NCBI GenBank assembly: GCA_963663245.1
Contig: OY760143.1
Coordinates: 1,116,001 to 1,180,000 of the forward strand
Direction: 5' to 3'
Length of the DNA: 64,000 nt
DNA from: JAFGVL01 sp963663245
GTDB taxonomy: Bacteria; Bacteroidota; Bacteroidia; Bacteroidales; Paludibacteraceae
Below the pieces are notes generated by a model. That model ran no database searches, was not told where the DNA came from, and was given only the letters and a program-made list of their open reading frames with translations. Made by a program: the position numbers and the translations under genes. This document shows positions 8,394-15,682 of the stretch, piece after piece; positions within the stretch are counted from its first letter, which is position 1; each line of letters starts with the position of its first letter.

Positions 8394-9254
8394 ATGAGAC
8401 AACTAAAGATAACCAAATCGATTACTAATCGCGAAAGCGCTTCTCTTGATAAGTATTTACAGGAGATTGGCCGTGAAGATCTTATTACGGTTGAAGAAGA
8501 AGTTGAATTGGCACAGCGAATTAAGAAAGGAGATCGTATTGCTCTAGAAAAATTAACTAGAGCAAATCTTCGTTTTGTGGTTTCTGTTGCAAAACAATAT
8601 CAAAATCAAGGATTAAGTTTACCCGATTTAATTAATGAAGGAAACTTAGGTTTGATAAAAGCTGCAGAAAAATTTGATGAAACACGTGGTTTTAAATTTA
8701 TCTCGTATGCTGTTTGGTGGATTCGTCAATCAATATTACAAGCATTAGCAGAACAGTCGCGTATTGTTCGTTTACCATTGAACCAAGTCGGTTCTCTTAA
8801 TAAAATCAATAAAGCATTTTCTAAATTTGAACAAGAGCATGAGCGTAAGCCTTCTTCTGAAGAATTAGCTGATGAGCTTGAAATACCTGTAGATAAAATT
8901 GCTGATACCTTGAAAGTGTCAGGTAGACATATCTCTGTTGATGCTCCTTTTGTTGAAGGTGAAGATAATAGCTTATTGGATGTGTTAGTGAATGATGATT
9001 CTCCTAATGCGGATAAGGTTTTAATTAATGAGTCTTTAACGAAAGAGATTGATCGCGCTTTATCAACTTTAACAGAACGTGAAAGTGAGATTATTAAAAT
9101 GTTCTTTGGTATTGGTTATCAAGAGATGACTTTAGAAGAGATTGGAGATAAATTTGGTTTAACGCGTGAACGTGTGCGTCAGATTAAAGAGAAAGCGATC
9201 AGAAGACTGCGTGCTAACTCAAGAAGTAAACTGCTTAAAGGTTACTTAGGTTAG
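8394..9254 (+). CDS. rpoD: Primary sigma factor RpoD (short Bacteroidota type)
   Basis: Housekeeping sigma subunit directing RNA polymerase to TAnnTTTG promoters. At 286 residues it lacks region 1.1 and the non-conserved insert, as is known for Bacteroidota primary sigmas. Visible: region 1.2 (DSLDKYLQEIG-like SASLDKYLQEIGREDL), region 2 (LRFVVSVAKQYQNQGLSLPD, FDETRGFKFISYAVWWIRQSI), region 3 (RKPSSEELADELEIPVDKI) and region 4 with helix-turn-helix TLEEIGDKFGLTRERVRQIK. The gene is single, with a consensus promoter at 8341-8370 and a terminator at 9274-9306. Confidence 0.97.
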   Translation: MRQLKITKSITNRESASLDKYLQEIGREDLITVEEEVELAQRIKKGDRIALEKLTRANLRFVVSVAKQYQNQGLSLPDLINEGNLGLIKAAEKFDETRGFKFISYAVWWIRQSILQALAEQSRIVRLPLNQVGSLNKINKAFSKFEQEHERKPSSEELADELEIPVDKIADTLKVSGRHISVDAPFVEGEDNSLLDVLVNDDSPNADKVLINESLTKEIDRALSTLTERESEIIKMFFGIGYQEMTLEEIGDKFGLTRERVRQIKEKAIRRLRANSRSKLLKGYLG

Positions 9255-9273
9255 TAATTAAGATATAATATAT

Positions 9274-9306
9274 AAAAGCCACTTCCAATTAGGAGGTGGC
9301 TTTTTT
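9274..9306 (+). terminator. Terminator of rpoD
   Basis: GCCACTTCC pairs with GGAGGTGGC (one G-U) around AATTA, followed by six T residues. It lies 20 bp after the stop. Confidence 0.9.
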
Positions 9307-9414
9307 GTTTGCCATAGGAAATATGCTGTTGGTCTAGAAGCATTGACCTGAAGAACGATGTTCAAATTCTATGTAGAAAGAATAATGCTTAGCTTTTCTA
9401 ATGGGGGATATAAT

Positions 9415-9445
9415 AAAAAAGGCGCACTAAAGGTGCGCCTTTTTT
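9415..9445 (-). terminator. Terminator of the SPOR-barrel gene
   Basis: GGCGCAC pairs with GTGCGCC around a 5-nt loop (TAAAG), with A tract and T tract on the two sides. It lies 16 bp beyond the stop of the minus-strand gene at 9462. Confidence 0.88.
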
Positions 9446-9461
9446 ATTATAATTACTTTGT

Positions 9462-10772
9462 TTATTTTAATACTAGTATCCAAGCATCAGGATAGTCCTT
9501 TCTCATTTTCTTAACTTGAGATACAGCAGAGTCAATACCATTGCTAGTATGTGTAATTACACGGTACATGCCTTTGTCATTTTGAACTACAAATGCCATT
9601 GTTTCATCGCTTTGAAGTTTGTCGGCTAGTTTATCTGCATTTGCTTTGCTAGAGAAACTACCAACTACAATACTGTAGCGTTTTAATTCACTACCACTAT
9701 AAGTTTCTGTTTTCATTGAAACAGTCTGCTTAGAGTGTAGAGAGTTTTCAGATGTTTCACTAACTATAGGCTCAATCATAGGTTGCTCTATTGCAGCTGG
9801 ATTCTGTTCTGTTATAGCAGGCTCTTGTTCGATGATTTGTTCAATAGGAGTAGATGTCGAAGAATTACTAGAGGTAGAATCAGTATTTAAATCTGAAAGA
9901 TTTTGTTTTCCAACATTCTGACCTGCTTTTTTGAAGAATACACCATCTTCAATATTTTTCTTTTCTAGTTCTTTAGAACGATTAATTGAGTCGTTCCGAA
10001 GAGAGTCTTTAACAAATGCGTCTCTTTTTGCTTGTTCAATAAGAAGTTCTTGCATTTTAGTTTTTGCACCTGCTTCTTGTTGTGTTTGGTGTTTAATGTT
10101 TTCAATTTGATCTAACCAATAGACTGCATAATTTTGATTGCGAATGTGAGTTTTAGAGCTTCCAATTTTGTACCTTAAGTTAAGGTTTACTGAGTAAAAA
10201 TCTTTTGTTGATTGGTAAACTTTAGGATTGTATTTTCCATTTGAATTCCAGATGAACTGAGGCTCAAGACCTAATGAAATAGCTTTTCCTAAATTAAATT
10301 CAAAATTAAGTCCAGCAGTTACAGCAAGATTTGTAATGTCTCCGCTTCGATCTGTAGTTACAGTTAAAGGATCTGAGTTTTCATAACTGCCAAATCCCAA
10401 TCCTCCACCTATATTTAAATAGGTGTTGAAATTTTTCCAGAAATCATTGCGGAATTGAACAGCAAGATTAGATACATTGATAGATGTAAACAAAGTCACT
10501 TGACTTATATTTGAAGTGAAATTATAATTAGAATGGTCGTTATTTTGGTATAAATATTCTACGCCAATACCCATTACAGGAGTAAATGTATATTCAATAG
10601 CACCTCCATATTCAGCGTTGAAATCTCTTTCGGTAGCTGAAGTTTTAACGCCTCTAATAGTATTGATACCTCCTTTGCCTTGGATAGACCAATGGTTGTA
10701 GGTTTGTTGAGCAAAAAGACTCATGGATGACATAGCAACAGTAAGTGCAAATAACAAGATTCTTTTTTTCAT
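9462..10772 (-). CDS. Outer-membrane beta-barrel protein with C-terminal SPOR domain
   Basis: A 436-residue envelope protein. A signal peptide (MKKRILLFALTVAMSSMSLFAQ) precedes a barrel of about 180 residues with strands such as YGGAIEYTFTPVMGIGVEYLYQ and FYSVNLNLRYKIG. Then comes a charged, probably helical stretch rich in Lys/Gln/Asp (about 225-280) and a Ser/Glu/Pro-rich linker with repeated EQ/EP units (about 295-345). A SPOR domain ends the protein (YSIVVGSFSSKANADKLADKL... MYRVITHT... KDYPDAWILVLK). SPOR domains bind septal peptidoglycan stripped of stem peptides. The layout is that of an OmpA-type tether in which the OmpA peptidoglycan-binding domain is replaced by SPOR. It is a single gene with its own promoter box and terminator. 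Confidence 0.85.
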   Translation of the reverse strand: MKKRILLFALTVAMSSMSLFAQQTYNHWSIQGKGGINTIRGVKTSATERDFNAEYGGAIEYTFTPVMGIGVEYLYQNNDHSNYNFTSNISQVTLFTSINVSNLAVQFRNDFWKNFNTYLNIGGGLGFGSYENSDPLTVTTDRSGDITNLAVTAGLNFEFNLGKAISLGLEPQFIWNSNGKYNPKVYQSTKDFYSVNLNLRYKIGSSKTHIRNQNYAVYWLDQIENIKHQTQQEAGAKTKMQELLIEQAKRDAFVKDSLRNDSINRSKELEKKNIEDGVFFKKAGQNVGKQNLSDLNTDSTSSNSSTSTPIEQIIEQEPAITEQNPAAIEQPMIEPIVSETSENSLHSKQTVSMKTETYSGSELKRYSIVVGSFSSKANADKLADKLQSDETMAFVVQNDKGMYRVITHTSNGIDSAVSQVKKMRKDYPDAWILVLK

Positions 10773-10834
10773 CTTATATGACTTTTAAACAATTAATTAT
10801 TAATTGTTGTGAATAAATGTAAATGTTAACGAGG

Positions 10835-10842
10835 CAAATATA
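10835..10842 (-). promoter_or_regulatory. Predicted -7 box of the SPOR-barrel gene
   Basis: TATATTTG on the minus strand, 63 bp upstream of the ATG. No -33 TTG at the expected distance was seen. Confidence 0.45.
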
Positions 10843-10864
10843 ATAATATTTATTTAATAATAAC

Positions 10865-10924
10865 TTTTTTGTTGAAAAAATGCCTTTGTAAATGGGTTAT
10901 GTAGAGTTTTTTTGTTGAAAAAAT
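10865..10924. repeat. 17-bp direct repeat in the 10773-11107 intergenic region
   Basis: The 17-mer TTTTTTGTTGAAAAAAT occurs at 10865-10881 and 10908-10924, start to start 43 bp apart (about four helical turns). It lies just upstream of the SPOR-barrel promoter box in this 335-bp gene-free stretch. Apart from this, an imperfect inverted repeat near 11011-11038 and the two promoter boxes, nothing else is evident there. Confidence 0.6.
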
Positions 10925-11093
10925 ACAGTAAGAGGATAAATAGATACTTAAATGCTTTTTTTTGAGACTGTATAATAATGTTGGGCTGTATTTTTTAATG
11001 TGTAATAGAATGTAGGAAAAACCTCTAAGGTTTCTACAGTCATGTATTATTAAATAATTATGAATCATAATACCGATTTTACTATTCAATAAT

Positions 11094-11101
11094 TATCTTT
11101 G
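11094..11101 (+). promoter_or_regulatory. Predicted -7 box of the YhcC-like gene, nearly leaderless
   Basis: TATCTTTG ends only 6 nt before the ATG at 11108. With the spacing measured at rnpB, the start site falls at or within a base or two of the initiator codon. Confidence 0.5.
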
Positions 11102-11107
11102 TGTATC

Positions 11108-12040
11108 ATGTTTAATAAAAATAAATGCTTTAAAGATTACACTTCAGTTCTTAACGACCTTTTTCCTCAAAGAGTACAAAAAATATCTATTAATGCTGGG
11201 TTTACATGTCCAAATAGAGATGGAAGAAAAGGAGTAGGAGGCTGTACATATTGTAATAATGACTCTTTTAGTCCTGAATATTGTCATCCAATCAAATCTA
11301 TAACAGAACAGCTAATAGAAGGGATAGGTTTTTTTAAAGCTAAATATAGTAGTCAATCATATATAGCTTATTTTCAATCATATACTAATACATATGCTGA
11401 TATTGAGCAATTAAAGCTTATTTACAATGAAGCATTATCAGTGCCTGGAGTTATAGGTTTGGTTATAGGTACGCGACCTGATTGTGTGTCAGATGCATTA
11501 TTAGATTATTTCTCTAAGCTAGCAAGGCGTAATTACGTAATGATTGAGTATGGAGTGGAATCAGTATATGATAATACATTAGAATTAATAAATCGTGGAC
11601 ATACATTTTCTGAAGCGCAAACTGCTATTGAAAATACAGCAAAGCGAGGTATTTATGTTGGAGCTCACTTCATATTAGGTCTACCAAAAGAGAATCAAAA
11701 AATGATTCTTGATGCAGTGCCATTAATAAATAATTTACCACTTGATACTCTTAAGTTACATCAATTACAATTGATTAAAGGAACTATCATGGCCGATCAG
11801 TACTCTGTAGAGCCAGAAATGTTTCAATTTTTTGATATTGATGACTATATTGAATTACTTATGAATTTTGTAGAAAGACTAAACCCCAATATCGCTATAG
11901 AAAGATTTATTTCTCAGTCAAATAAAGATTTGCTCATGATGCCAGAGTGGAAGTTGAAGAACTTTGAGTTTGTAGACCTATTTAATAAAAGAATGCGTGA
12001 AAGAGATTCCTACCACGGAAAACTTTTTATTGGAAAATAA
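11108..12040 (+). CDS. Radical SAM protein, YhcC/TIGR01212 family
   Basis: A 310-residue [4Fe-4S]/SAM enzyme of unassigned reaction, related to E. coli YhcC and distantly to Elp3. The cluster motif is GFTCPNRDGRKGVGGCTYC (C-x11-C-x2-C), followed by NNDSFSPEY. Further radical-SAM barrel blocks are SYIAYFQSYTNTYA, IGTRPDCVSDALLDY, MIEYGVESVYDNTLELINRGH and VGAHFILGLPKE. I use the ATG at 11108; a TTG three codons upstream overlaps the promoter box. A single gene, possibly read together with the exonuclease downstream, although that has its own box. Confidence 0.9.
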   Translation: MFNKNKCFKDYTSVLNDLFPQRVQKISINAGFTCPNRDGRKGVGGCTYCNNDSFSPEYCHPIKSITEQLIEGIGFFKAKYSSQSYIAYFQSYTNTYADIEQLKLIYNEALSVPGVIGLVIGTRPDCVSDALLDYFSKLARRNYVMIEYGVESVYDNTLELINRGHTFSEAQTAIENTAKRGIYVGAHFILGLPKENQKMILDAVPLINNLPLDTLKLHQLQLIKGTIMADQYSVEPEMFQFFDIDDYIELLMNFVERLNPNIAIERFISQSNKDLLMMPEWKLKNFEFVDLFNKRMRERDSYHGKLFIGK

Positions 12041-12064
12041 TGAGTGAATAATAGTTAATAATTT

Positions 12065-12072
12065 TACTTTTG
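12065..12072 (+). promoter_or_regulatory. Predicted -7 box of the exonuclease gene
   Basis: TACTTTTG fits TAnnTTTG and lies 55 bp before the ATG at 12127. Confidence 0.4.
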
Positions 12073-12126
12073 TTATCAAAGATCTTTTTTAAACTATTCT
12101 TAATTATTAATCCTTTTATCTGAAAT

Positions 12127-12867
12127 ATGTTAAACCTTCATTGGGATAAAATCCTTTTTTTAGATATTGAAACAGTACCTCAGGTAGCAGATTACCAAGA
12201 TATGAATGAGAATATTGCACACCTTTGGGATGAAAAAGCACAGCTGTTACAATCTCGTAACCCAGAACGATTTCCTAGTAATTGGAGTGCTCAACAAGTA
12301 TTCGAAAATAGTGCTGGTATTTATGCTGAATTTGGAAAAATAGTCTGTATCTCTGTTGGCTTTCTTTATTATGACTCCTCATCAAGTACATGTTTTCGTA
12401 CCAAATCATTTAGTAATGACGATGAAAAAGTATTGTTGATTGAATTTTCTGAATTGCTTTCAAAATTTATGCTTAGCAGTAATCATACTTTATGCGGACA
12501 TAATATTAAAGAATTTGATGTTCCATATATATGTAGACGTATGTTAGTTAATGGTTTAAACTTGCCTGAAACATTGCGTATTGCTGGAAAAAAACCATGG
12601 GAGATTCCTTTTTTAGATACGCTGGAACTTTGGAAGTTTGGTGATTTTAAGAATTACACCTCTTTAAAATTATTGACGGCAATTTTTGGAATACCAACAC
12701 CTAAAGATGATATTGATGGAAGTCAAGTGGCAGAAGTGTATTATAAAGAAAAAGATTTGTCTAGAATCGCAGTTTATTGTGAAAAGGATGTTGTTGCAAC
12801 TGCTCAATTATTACTTCGTTTATCAGGAAAGGATTTAATAAAGCCAGAACATATATTAAGCGTATAA
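12127..12867 (+). CDS. DEDD-type 3'-5' exonuclease (PolB-like)
   Basis: A 246-residue ribonuclease-H-fold exonuclease of the predicted PolB-like 3'-5' family. Exo I is FLDIETVP (residues 11-18), Exo II is LCGHNIKEFDVPYICRRM, and the Exo III region is AVYCEKDVVATAQLLLRL with the final Asp. KPWEIPFLDTLELWKFGDFKNYTSLKLL is a family block. It would act in the cytoplasm on DNA ends. The partner is unknown because no polymerase domain is fused. The lytic transglycosylase follows after 16 bp, suggesting one transcript. Confidence 0.85.
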   Translation: MLNLHWDKILFLDIETVPQVADYQDMNENIAHLWDEKAQLLQSRNPERFPSNWSAQQVFENSAGIYAEFGKIVCISVGFLYYDSSSSTCFRTKSFSNDDEKVLLIEFSELLSKFMLSSNHTLCGHNIKEFDVPYICRRMLVNGLNLPETLRIAGKKPWEIPFLDTLELWKFGDFKNYTSLKLLTAIFGIPTPKDDIDGSQVAEVYYKEKDLSRIAVYCEKDVVATAQLLLRLSGKDLIKPEHILSV

Positions 12868-12883
12868 ACTAACTAACTATATA

Positions 12884-14239
12884 ATGAGAAAAATCATTCT
12901 TGTAATCCTTACTGCCGTGCTTCTACTTTCTTGCAAAAAGGAGAAGTCAACACCTCTTTTATGTGATTTTGAGAAGATTATTGCTCGTGATACATTATTT
13001 GTTGCTACTCTCTATGGTTCATCATCCTACTTTACCTTTAAGGGTCAAGAGATGGGGTTTGATTATGAACTTTGTGAGAAGTTTGCCAAGGAACAGGGAC
13101 TAGCTATGGTTATTCGTATTGCATCAAGTGAGGCTGATTTAATAAATTTGCTTAAGAATAATAAAGTTGATTTAGTTGCTTATCGTTTGACTATTACCAA
13201 TGAGTTGAAAAAAGACTTATTATATATTCAAAATGAATATGTTAATAACCAAGTATTGATTCAGCGAGGAGCAAAGGAGATGATAAGTAGTGTGGTTGAT
13301 CTTATTGGAAAAGAGGTGTATGTATTGCCTAATACTAAATATGAAGAGCGATTACACAATTTGAATGAAGAAATAGGAGGAGGAATCATTATTAAACTTG
13401 CTGCAGATACATTAACAACGGATAATTTAATTGAGATGGTTTCTAATGGAACGATACAATATACTGTAGCGGAGAATGATGTAGCATTATTAAATAAAAC
13501 ATATTATCAAAACATAGACTGTAAGATTCCTGTGAGTTTTAATCAGCGTTCCGCCTGGGCAGTTTCTTCTAATTGTCCTGCACTACAGGATACTATTAAT
13601 TCTTGGTTTACTGAAAGGTCAGAAAAAATACACTATGCTAGTTTATATAATAAATACTTTGTTCGCAGTAAGTTTTTTGGAGAAAGAAAGATACATATTC
13701 CTAAAGGAGCAATATCTCCTTATGATATGTTATTTAAAAAATATGCAGAACGTATTGATTGGGACTGGAAATTGTTAGTGGCGCAGTGCCATGCTGAATC
13801 AAAATTTGATTCTAGTGCAGTCTCTTGGGCAGGAGCTAGAGGAGTAATGCAGCTAATGCCACGTACAGGAGCAGCATATGGTTTAACTAAAACTACTATT
13901 TCAAATCCAAAAGCTAATATTGATGCCGCAACACAATATCTGCAAATGCTTAATAGAAAGTATAGACGAATAGAAGATAAAGAAGAACGCATTAAATTTA
14001 TACTAGCTTCATATAATGCTGGAGCAGGTCATATAACTGATGCTATGGCTTTGGCTGAAAAGTATGGCAAAAATCCACATATCTGGCATGGTAATGTAGA
14101 AGACTATATGTTGCTTAAAAGTAAAAAAGAATATTATACAGATCCTAGAGTAAGGCATGGGTATTTTCGGGGTACAGAAACTTATCGTTATGTACGAGAA
14201 GTATTAGAAAAATACGAGAAGTATAGACATAGAAAGTAA
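12884..14239 (+). CDS. MltF-like lytic transglycosylase lipoprotein
   Basis: Cleaves the MurNAc-GlcNAc glycosidic bond of peptidoglycan with formation of 1,6-anhydro-MurNAc, in the periplasm. The lipobox LLLSC places lipidated Cys at residue 17. Residues about 35-255 form a type-3 solute-binding-like domain (FDYELCEKFAKEQGL). Residues about 275-445 form an SLT domain with the catalytic Glu305 in CHAESKFDSSAVSWAGARGVMQLMP and the block ILASYNAGAGHITDA. This two-domain order is that of E. coli MltF. It is followed at once by a strong terminator, beyond which an IS3 element is inserted. Confidence 0.93.
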   Translation: MRKIILVILTAVLLLSCKKEKSTPLLCDFEKIIARDTLFVATLYGSSSYFTFKGQEMGFDYELCEKFAKEQGLAMVIRIASSEADLINLLKNNKVDLVAYRLTITNELKKDLLYIQNEYVNNQVLIQRGAKEMISSVVDLIGKEVYVLPNTKYEERLHNLNEEIGGGIIIKLAADTLTTDNLIEMVSNGTIQYTVAENDVALLNKTYYQNIDCKIPVSFNQRSAWAVSSNCPALQDTINSWFTERSEKIHYASLYNKYFVRSKFFGERKIHIPKGAISPYDMLFKKYAERIDWDWKLLVAQCHAESKFDSSAVSWAGARGVMQLMPRTGAAYGLTKTTISNPKANIDAATQYLQMLNRKYRRIEDKEERIKFILASYNAGAGHITDAMALAEKYGKNPHIWHGNVEDYMLLKSKKEYYTDPRVRHGYFRGTETYRYVREVLEKYEKYRHRK

Positions 14240-14240
14240 T

Positions 14241-14274
14241 AAAAAAAGGATGTCCAAACGGACATCCTTTTTTT
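14241..14274 (+). terminator. Symmetric terminator after the transglycosylase gene
   Basis: GGATGTCC pairs with GGACATCC around AAAC, with A7 before and T7 after, so it can act in both directions. Before the IS insertion it probably served the convergent TlpA-like gene as well. Confidence 0.92.
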
Positions 14275-14285
14275 ATTACTTATTA

Positions 14286-14310
14286 TGTCCTGTCCTGAAA
14301 TAGCGATACA
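14286..14310 (+). repeat. IS left inverted repeat
   Basis: 25 bp beginning TGTCCTGTCCTG. Differs from the right repeat at positions 5 and 19 only. The direct duplication TTA precedes it. Confidence 0.9.
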
Positions 14311-14327
14311 CTAAAAAATGTATCGTA

Positions 14328-14762
14328 ATGAAAAATTTAGGAAGCACGGGTTATGTAAAGCGAACCCAGAAAGACTACTCAATGTCTTTAAAATTACAAA
14401 TTGTACAAGAAATTGAACGAGAAGAACTAAGCATTAATGGGGCACAAAAGAAGTATGGTATCCAAGGAAGCCATACAGTTACTAGTTGGTTGAGAAAATA
14501 TGGTAACTTTGATTGGGAAAATAAAACACCATCTAATATGCCAAAAACACCTGAACAAAGGATAATGGAGCTAGAGGCTAAGGTGAAGTTGCTAGAGAAG
14601 CAGAAAGCTTTTGTCGAGCAACGAGCTTTTGTAGCAGACAAGAAAGCTATCATCTTTGATATGATGATTGATATTGCCGAGAAAGAATATCAAATTGATA
14701 TACGAAAAAACTCACCTCCCGAACAATCAGCGATTTTACAACAGAAGAAAAACAAACAGTAG
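14328..14762 (+). CDS. IS3-family transposase OrfA
   Basis: A 144-residue DNA-binding subunit. The helix-turn-helix region SLKLQIVQEIEREELSINGAQKKYGIQGSHTVTSWLRKYG (about 21-60) recognises the IS ends. It is followed by a leucine-zipper-like coiled coil (MELEAKVKLLEKQKAFVEQ) used for multimerisation. Alone it acts as a regulator. Its -1 frameshift product with orfB is the active transposase in this family. The in-frame heptamer A AAA AAC at 14705-14711 (codons AAA AAC) is the likely slip site. The -1 frame is open from 14699 into orfB. Confidence 0.92.
   Translation: MKNLGSTGYVKRTQKDYSMSLKLQIVQEIEREELSINGAQKKYGIQGSHTVTSWLRKYGNFDWENKTPSNMPKTPEQRIMELEAKVKLLEKQKAFVEQRAFVADKKAIIFDMMIDIAEKEYQIDIRKNSPPEQSAILQQKKNKQ
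14705..14711 (+). other. Candidate -1 ribosomal frameshift heptamer
   Basis: A AAA AAC in the orfA reading phase is the canonical IS3 slippery sequence. A second, weaker G AAA AAC lies at 14747-14753. No stop interrupts the -1 frame between 14699 and orfB. Confidence 0.65.
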
Positions 14763-15628
14763 TGTTTGCCTGTACTTTGTTCGGGATAGATCGACAGGTT
14801 TATTATCGAAAAATAACAAGAAGAAAACAGAAGCAGGTCAATGCTTCAAAAGTTGTTTCTATGGTTATAGATATTAGGATGTCTATGCCAAGAATTGGAT
14901 CGAAGAAGCTGTATTATCTTCTAAATAAGGAATTAAAGCAATTGAAAATAGGTAGAGATAAGTTTCTTGATATCCTAAGAGCCAACCATTTATTAATAGC
15001 ACCTAAACGTAGTTATCATATAACAACGAACTCACATCATCGATTTAGAAAACATCAGAATAAGATTTTAGATTTACAAATACAACGACCAGAACAGGTA
15101 TGGGTATCGGATATCACCTATATCGGGAAAAGAGAAAATCCGTGCTACCTGAGTTTAGTCACTGATGCGTATTCTAAAAAGATAGTAGGCTTTAATGTTG
15201 CTGATAATATGAATACAGAGAGTAGTTTAGTTGCTTTGAAAAATGCAATGAAACGCAGAAAAGATAAGCATTTACCATTAATACATCATTCAGACAGAGG
15301 ACTGCAGTATTGTGCAAATGAGTATCAAAAAGCACTAGATAAAGGCGAGATTGGATGTAGTATGACTCAAAACTCAGACCCTTATGAAAATGCTGTTGCT
15401 GAAAGAATAAATGGGATTCTAAAACAAGAATTTATGGTTGATAAGTTCAATAAAGAATTGTCTGTTATGAAGTTAATTGTGAAGAATGCAGTCGAAATTT
15501 ACAATCAAAAAAGACCGCATTATTCTAATCACTATTTAACGCCTAATCAAATGCATCAACAGAATAAAGTTAAAATGAGAACCTATAAAACAAAAAACAG
15601 TTGCAAGAATAAACTTGCAACTGTTTAA
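14762..15628 (+). CDS. IS3-family transposase OrfB (DDE integrase core)
   Basis: A 288-residue catalytic part of the transposase with an rve-type integrase fold. An HTH_21-like N-terminal part (DIRMSMPRIGSKKLYYLL) precedes the DDE core: first Asp in VWVSDITYI, second Asp in LIHHSDRGLQY, and Glu in DPYENAVAERINGILKQEF. The C-terminus has the usual YNQKRPHYSNHYLTPNQ block. The listed GTG overlaps the orfA stop by one base. It is probably made mainly as the OrfA-OrfB fusion, entering the frame near 14710. The last codons form half of a strong hairpin (15595-15626). Confidence 0.93.
   Translation: MFACTLFGIDRQVYYRKITRRKQKQVNASKVVSMVIDIRMSMPRIGSKKLYYLLNKELKQLKIGRDKFLDILRANHLLIAPKRSYHITTNSHHRFRKHQNKILDLQIQRPEQVWVSDITYIGKRENPCYLSLVTDAYSKKIVGFNVADNMNTESSLVALKNAMKRRKDKHLPLIHHSDRGLQYCANEYQKALDKGEIGCSMTQNSDPYENAVAERINGILKQEFMVDKFNKELSVMKLIVKNAVEIYNQKRPHYSNHYLTPNQMHQQNKVKMRTYKTKNSCKNKLATV
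15595..15626 (-). terminator. Hairpin at the IS 3' end, better terminator for minus-strand transcripts
   Basis: A 13-bp perfect stem (AAACAGTTGCAAG and complement, 6-nt loop) overlaps the orfB stop. On the minus strand it is followed by a T6 run, on the plus strand only by TTTAATTAATT. It should stop transcription entering from the TlpA-like gene. Confidence 0.65.
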
Positions 15629-15651
15629 TTAATTATTTTTGTCTAATAATC

Positions 15652-15676
15652 TGTATCACTATTTCAGGACAAGACA
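15652..15676 (-). repeat. IS right inverted repeat
   Basis: 25 bp, inverted copy of the left end with two mismatches. It is followed by the target duplication TTA at 15677-15679. Confidence 0.9.
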
Positions 15677-15682
15677 TTAGAT

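Larger units (their letters stand above)
14286..15676 (+). mobile_element. Complete IS3-family insertion sequence, 1391 bp
   Basis: The ends are 25-bp inverted repeats (14286-14310 and 15652-15676) matching at 23 of 25 positions, beginning TG and ending CA. A 3-bp duplication TTA flanks them (14283-14285 and 15677-15679), as expected for this family. Inside are orfA and orfB in the -1 arrangement with a slippery heptamer. All parts look intact, so it may be active or recently inserted. It separates the transglycosylase terminator from the TlpA-like gene, entering 3 bp after that gene's stop. Confidence 0.93.

Noticed and set aside
10850..11089. 79-codon minus-strand frame in the intergenic region
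   Set aside because: It spans the direct repeats and the inverted repeat, has low-complexity content and no start context.
14286..15676. Larger genomic island around the IS
   Set aside because: Genes on both sides are ordinary chromosomal envelope genes with the same codon character; only the IS itself is mobile.
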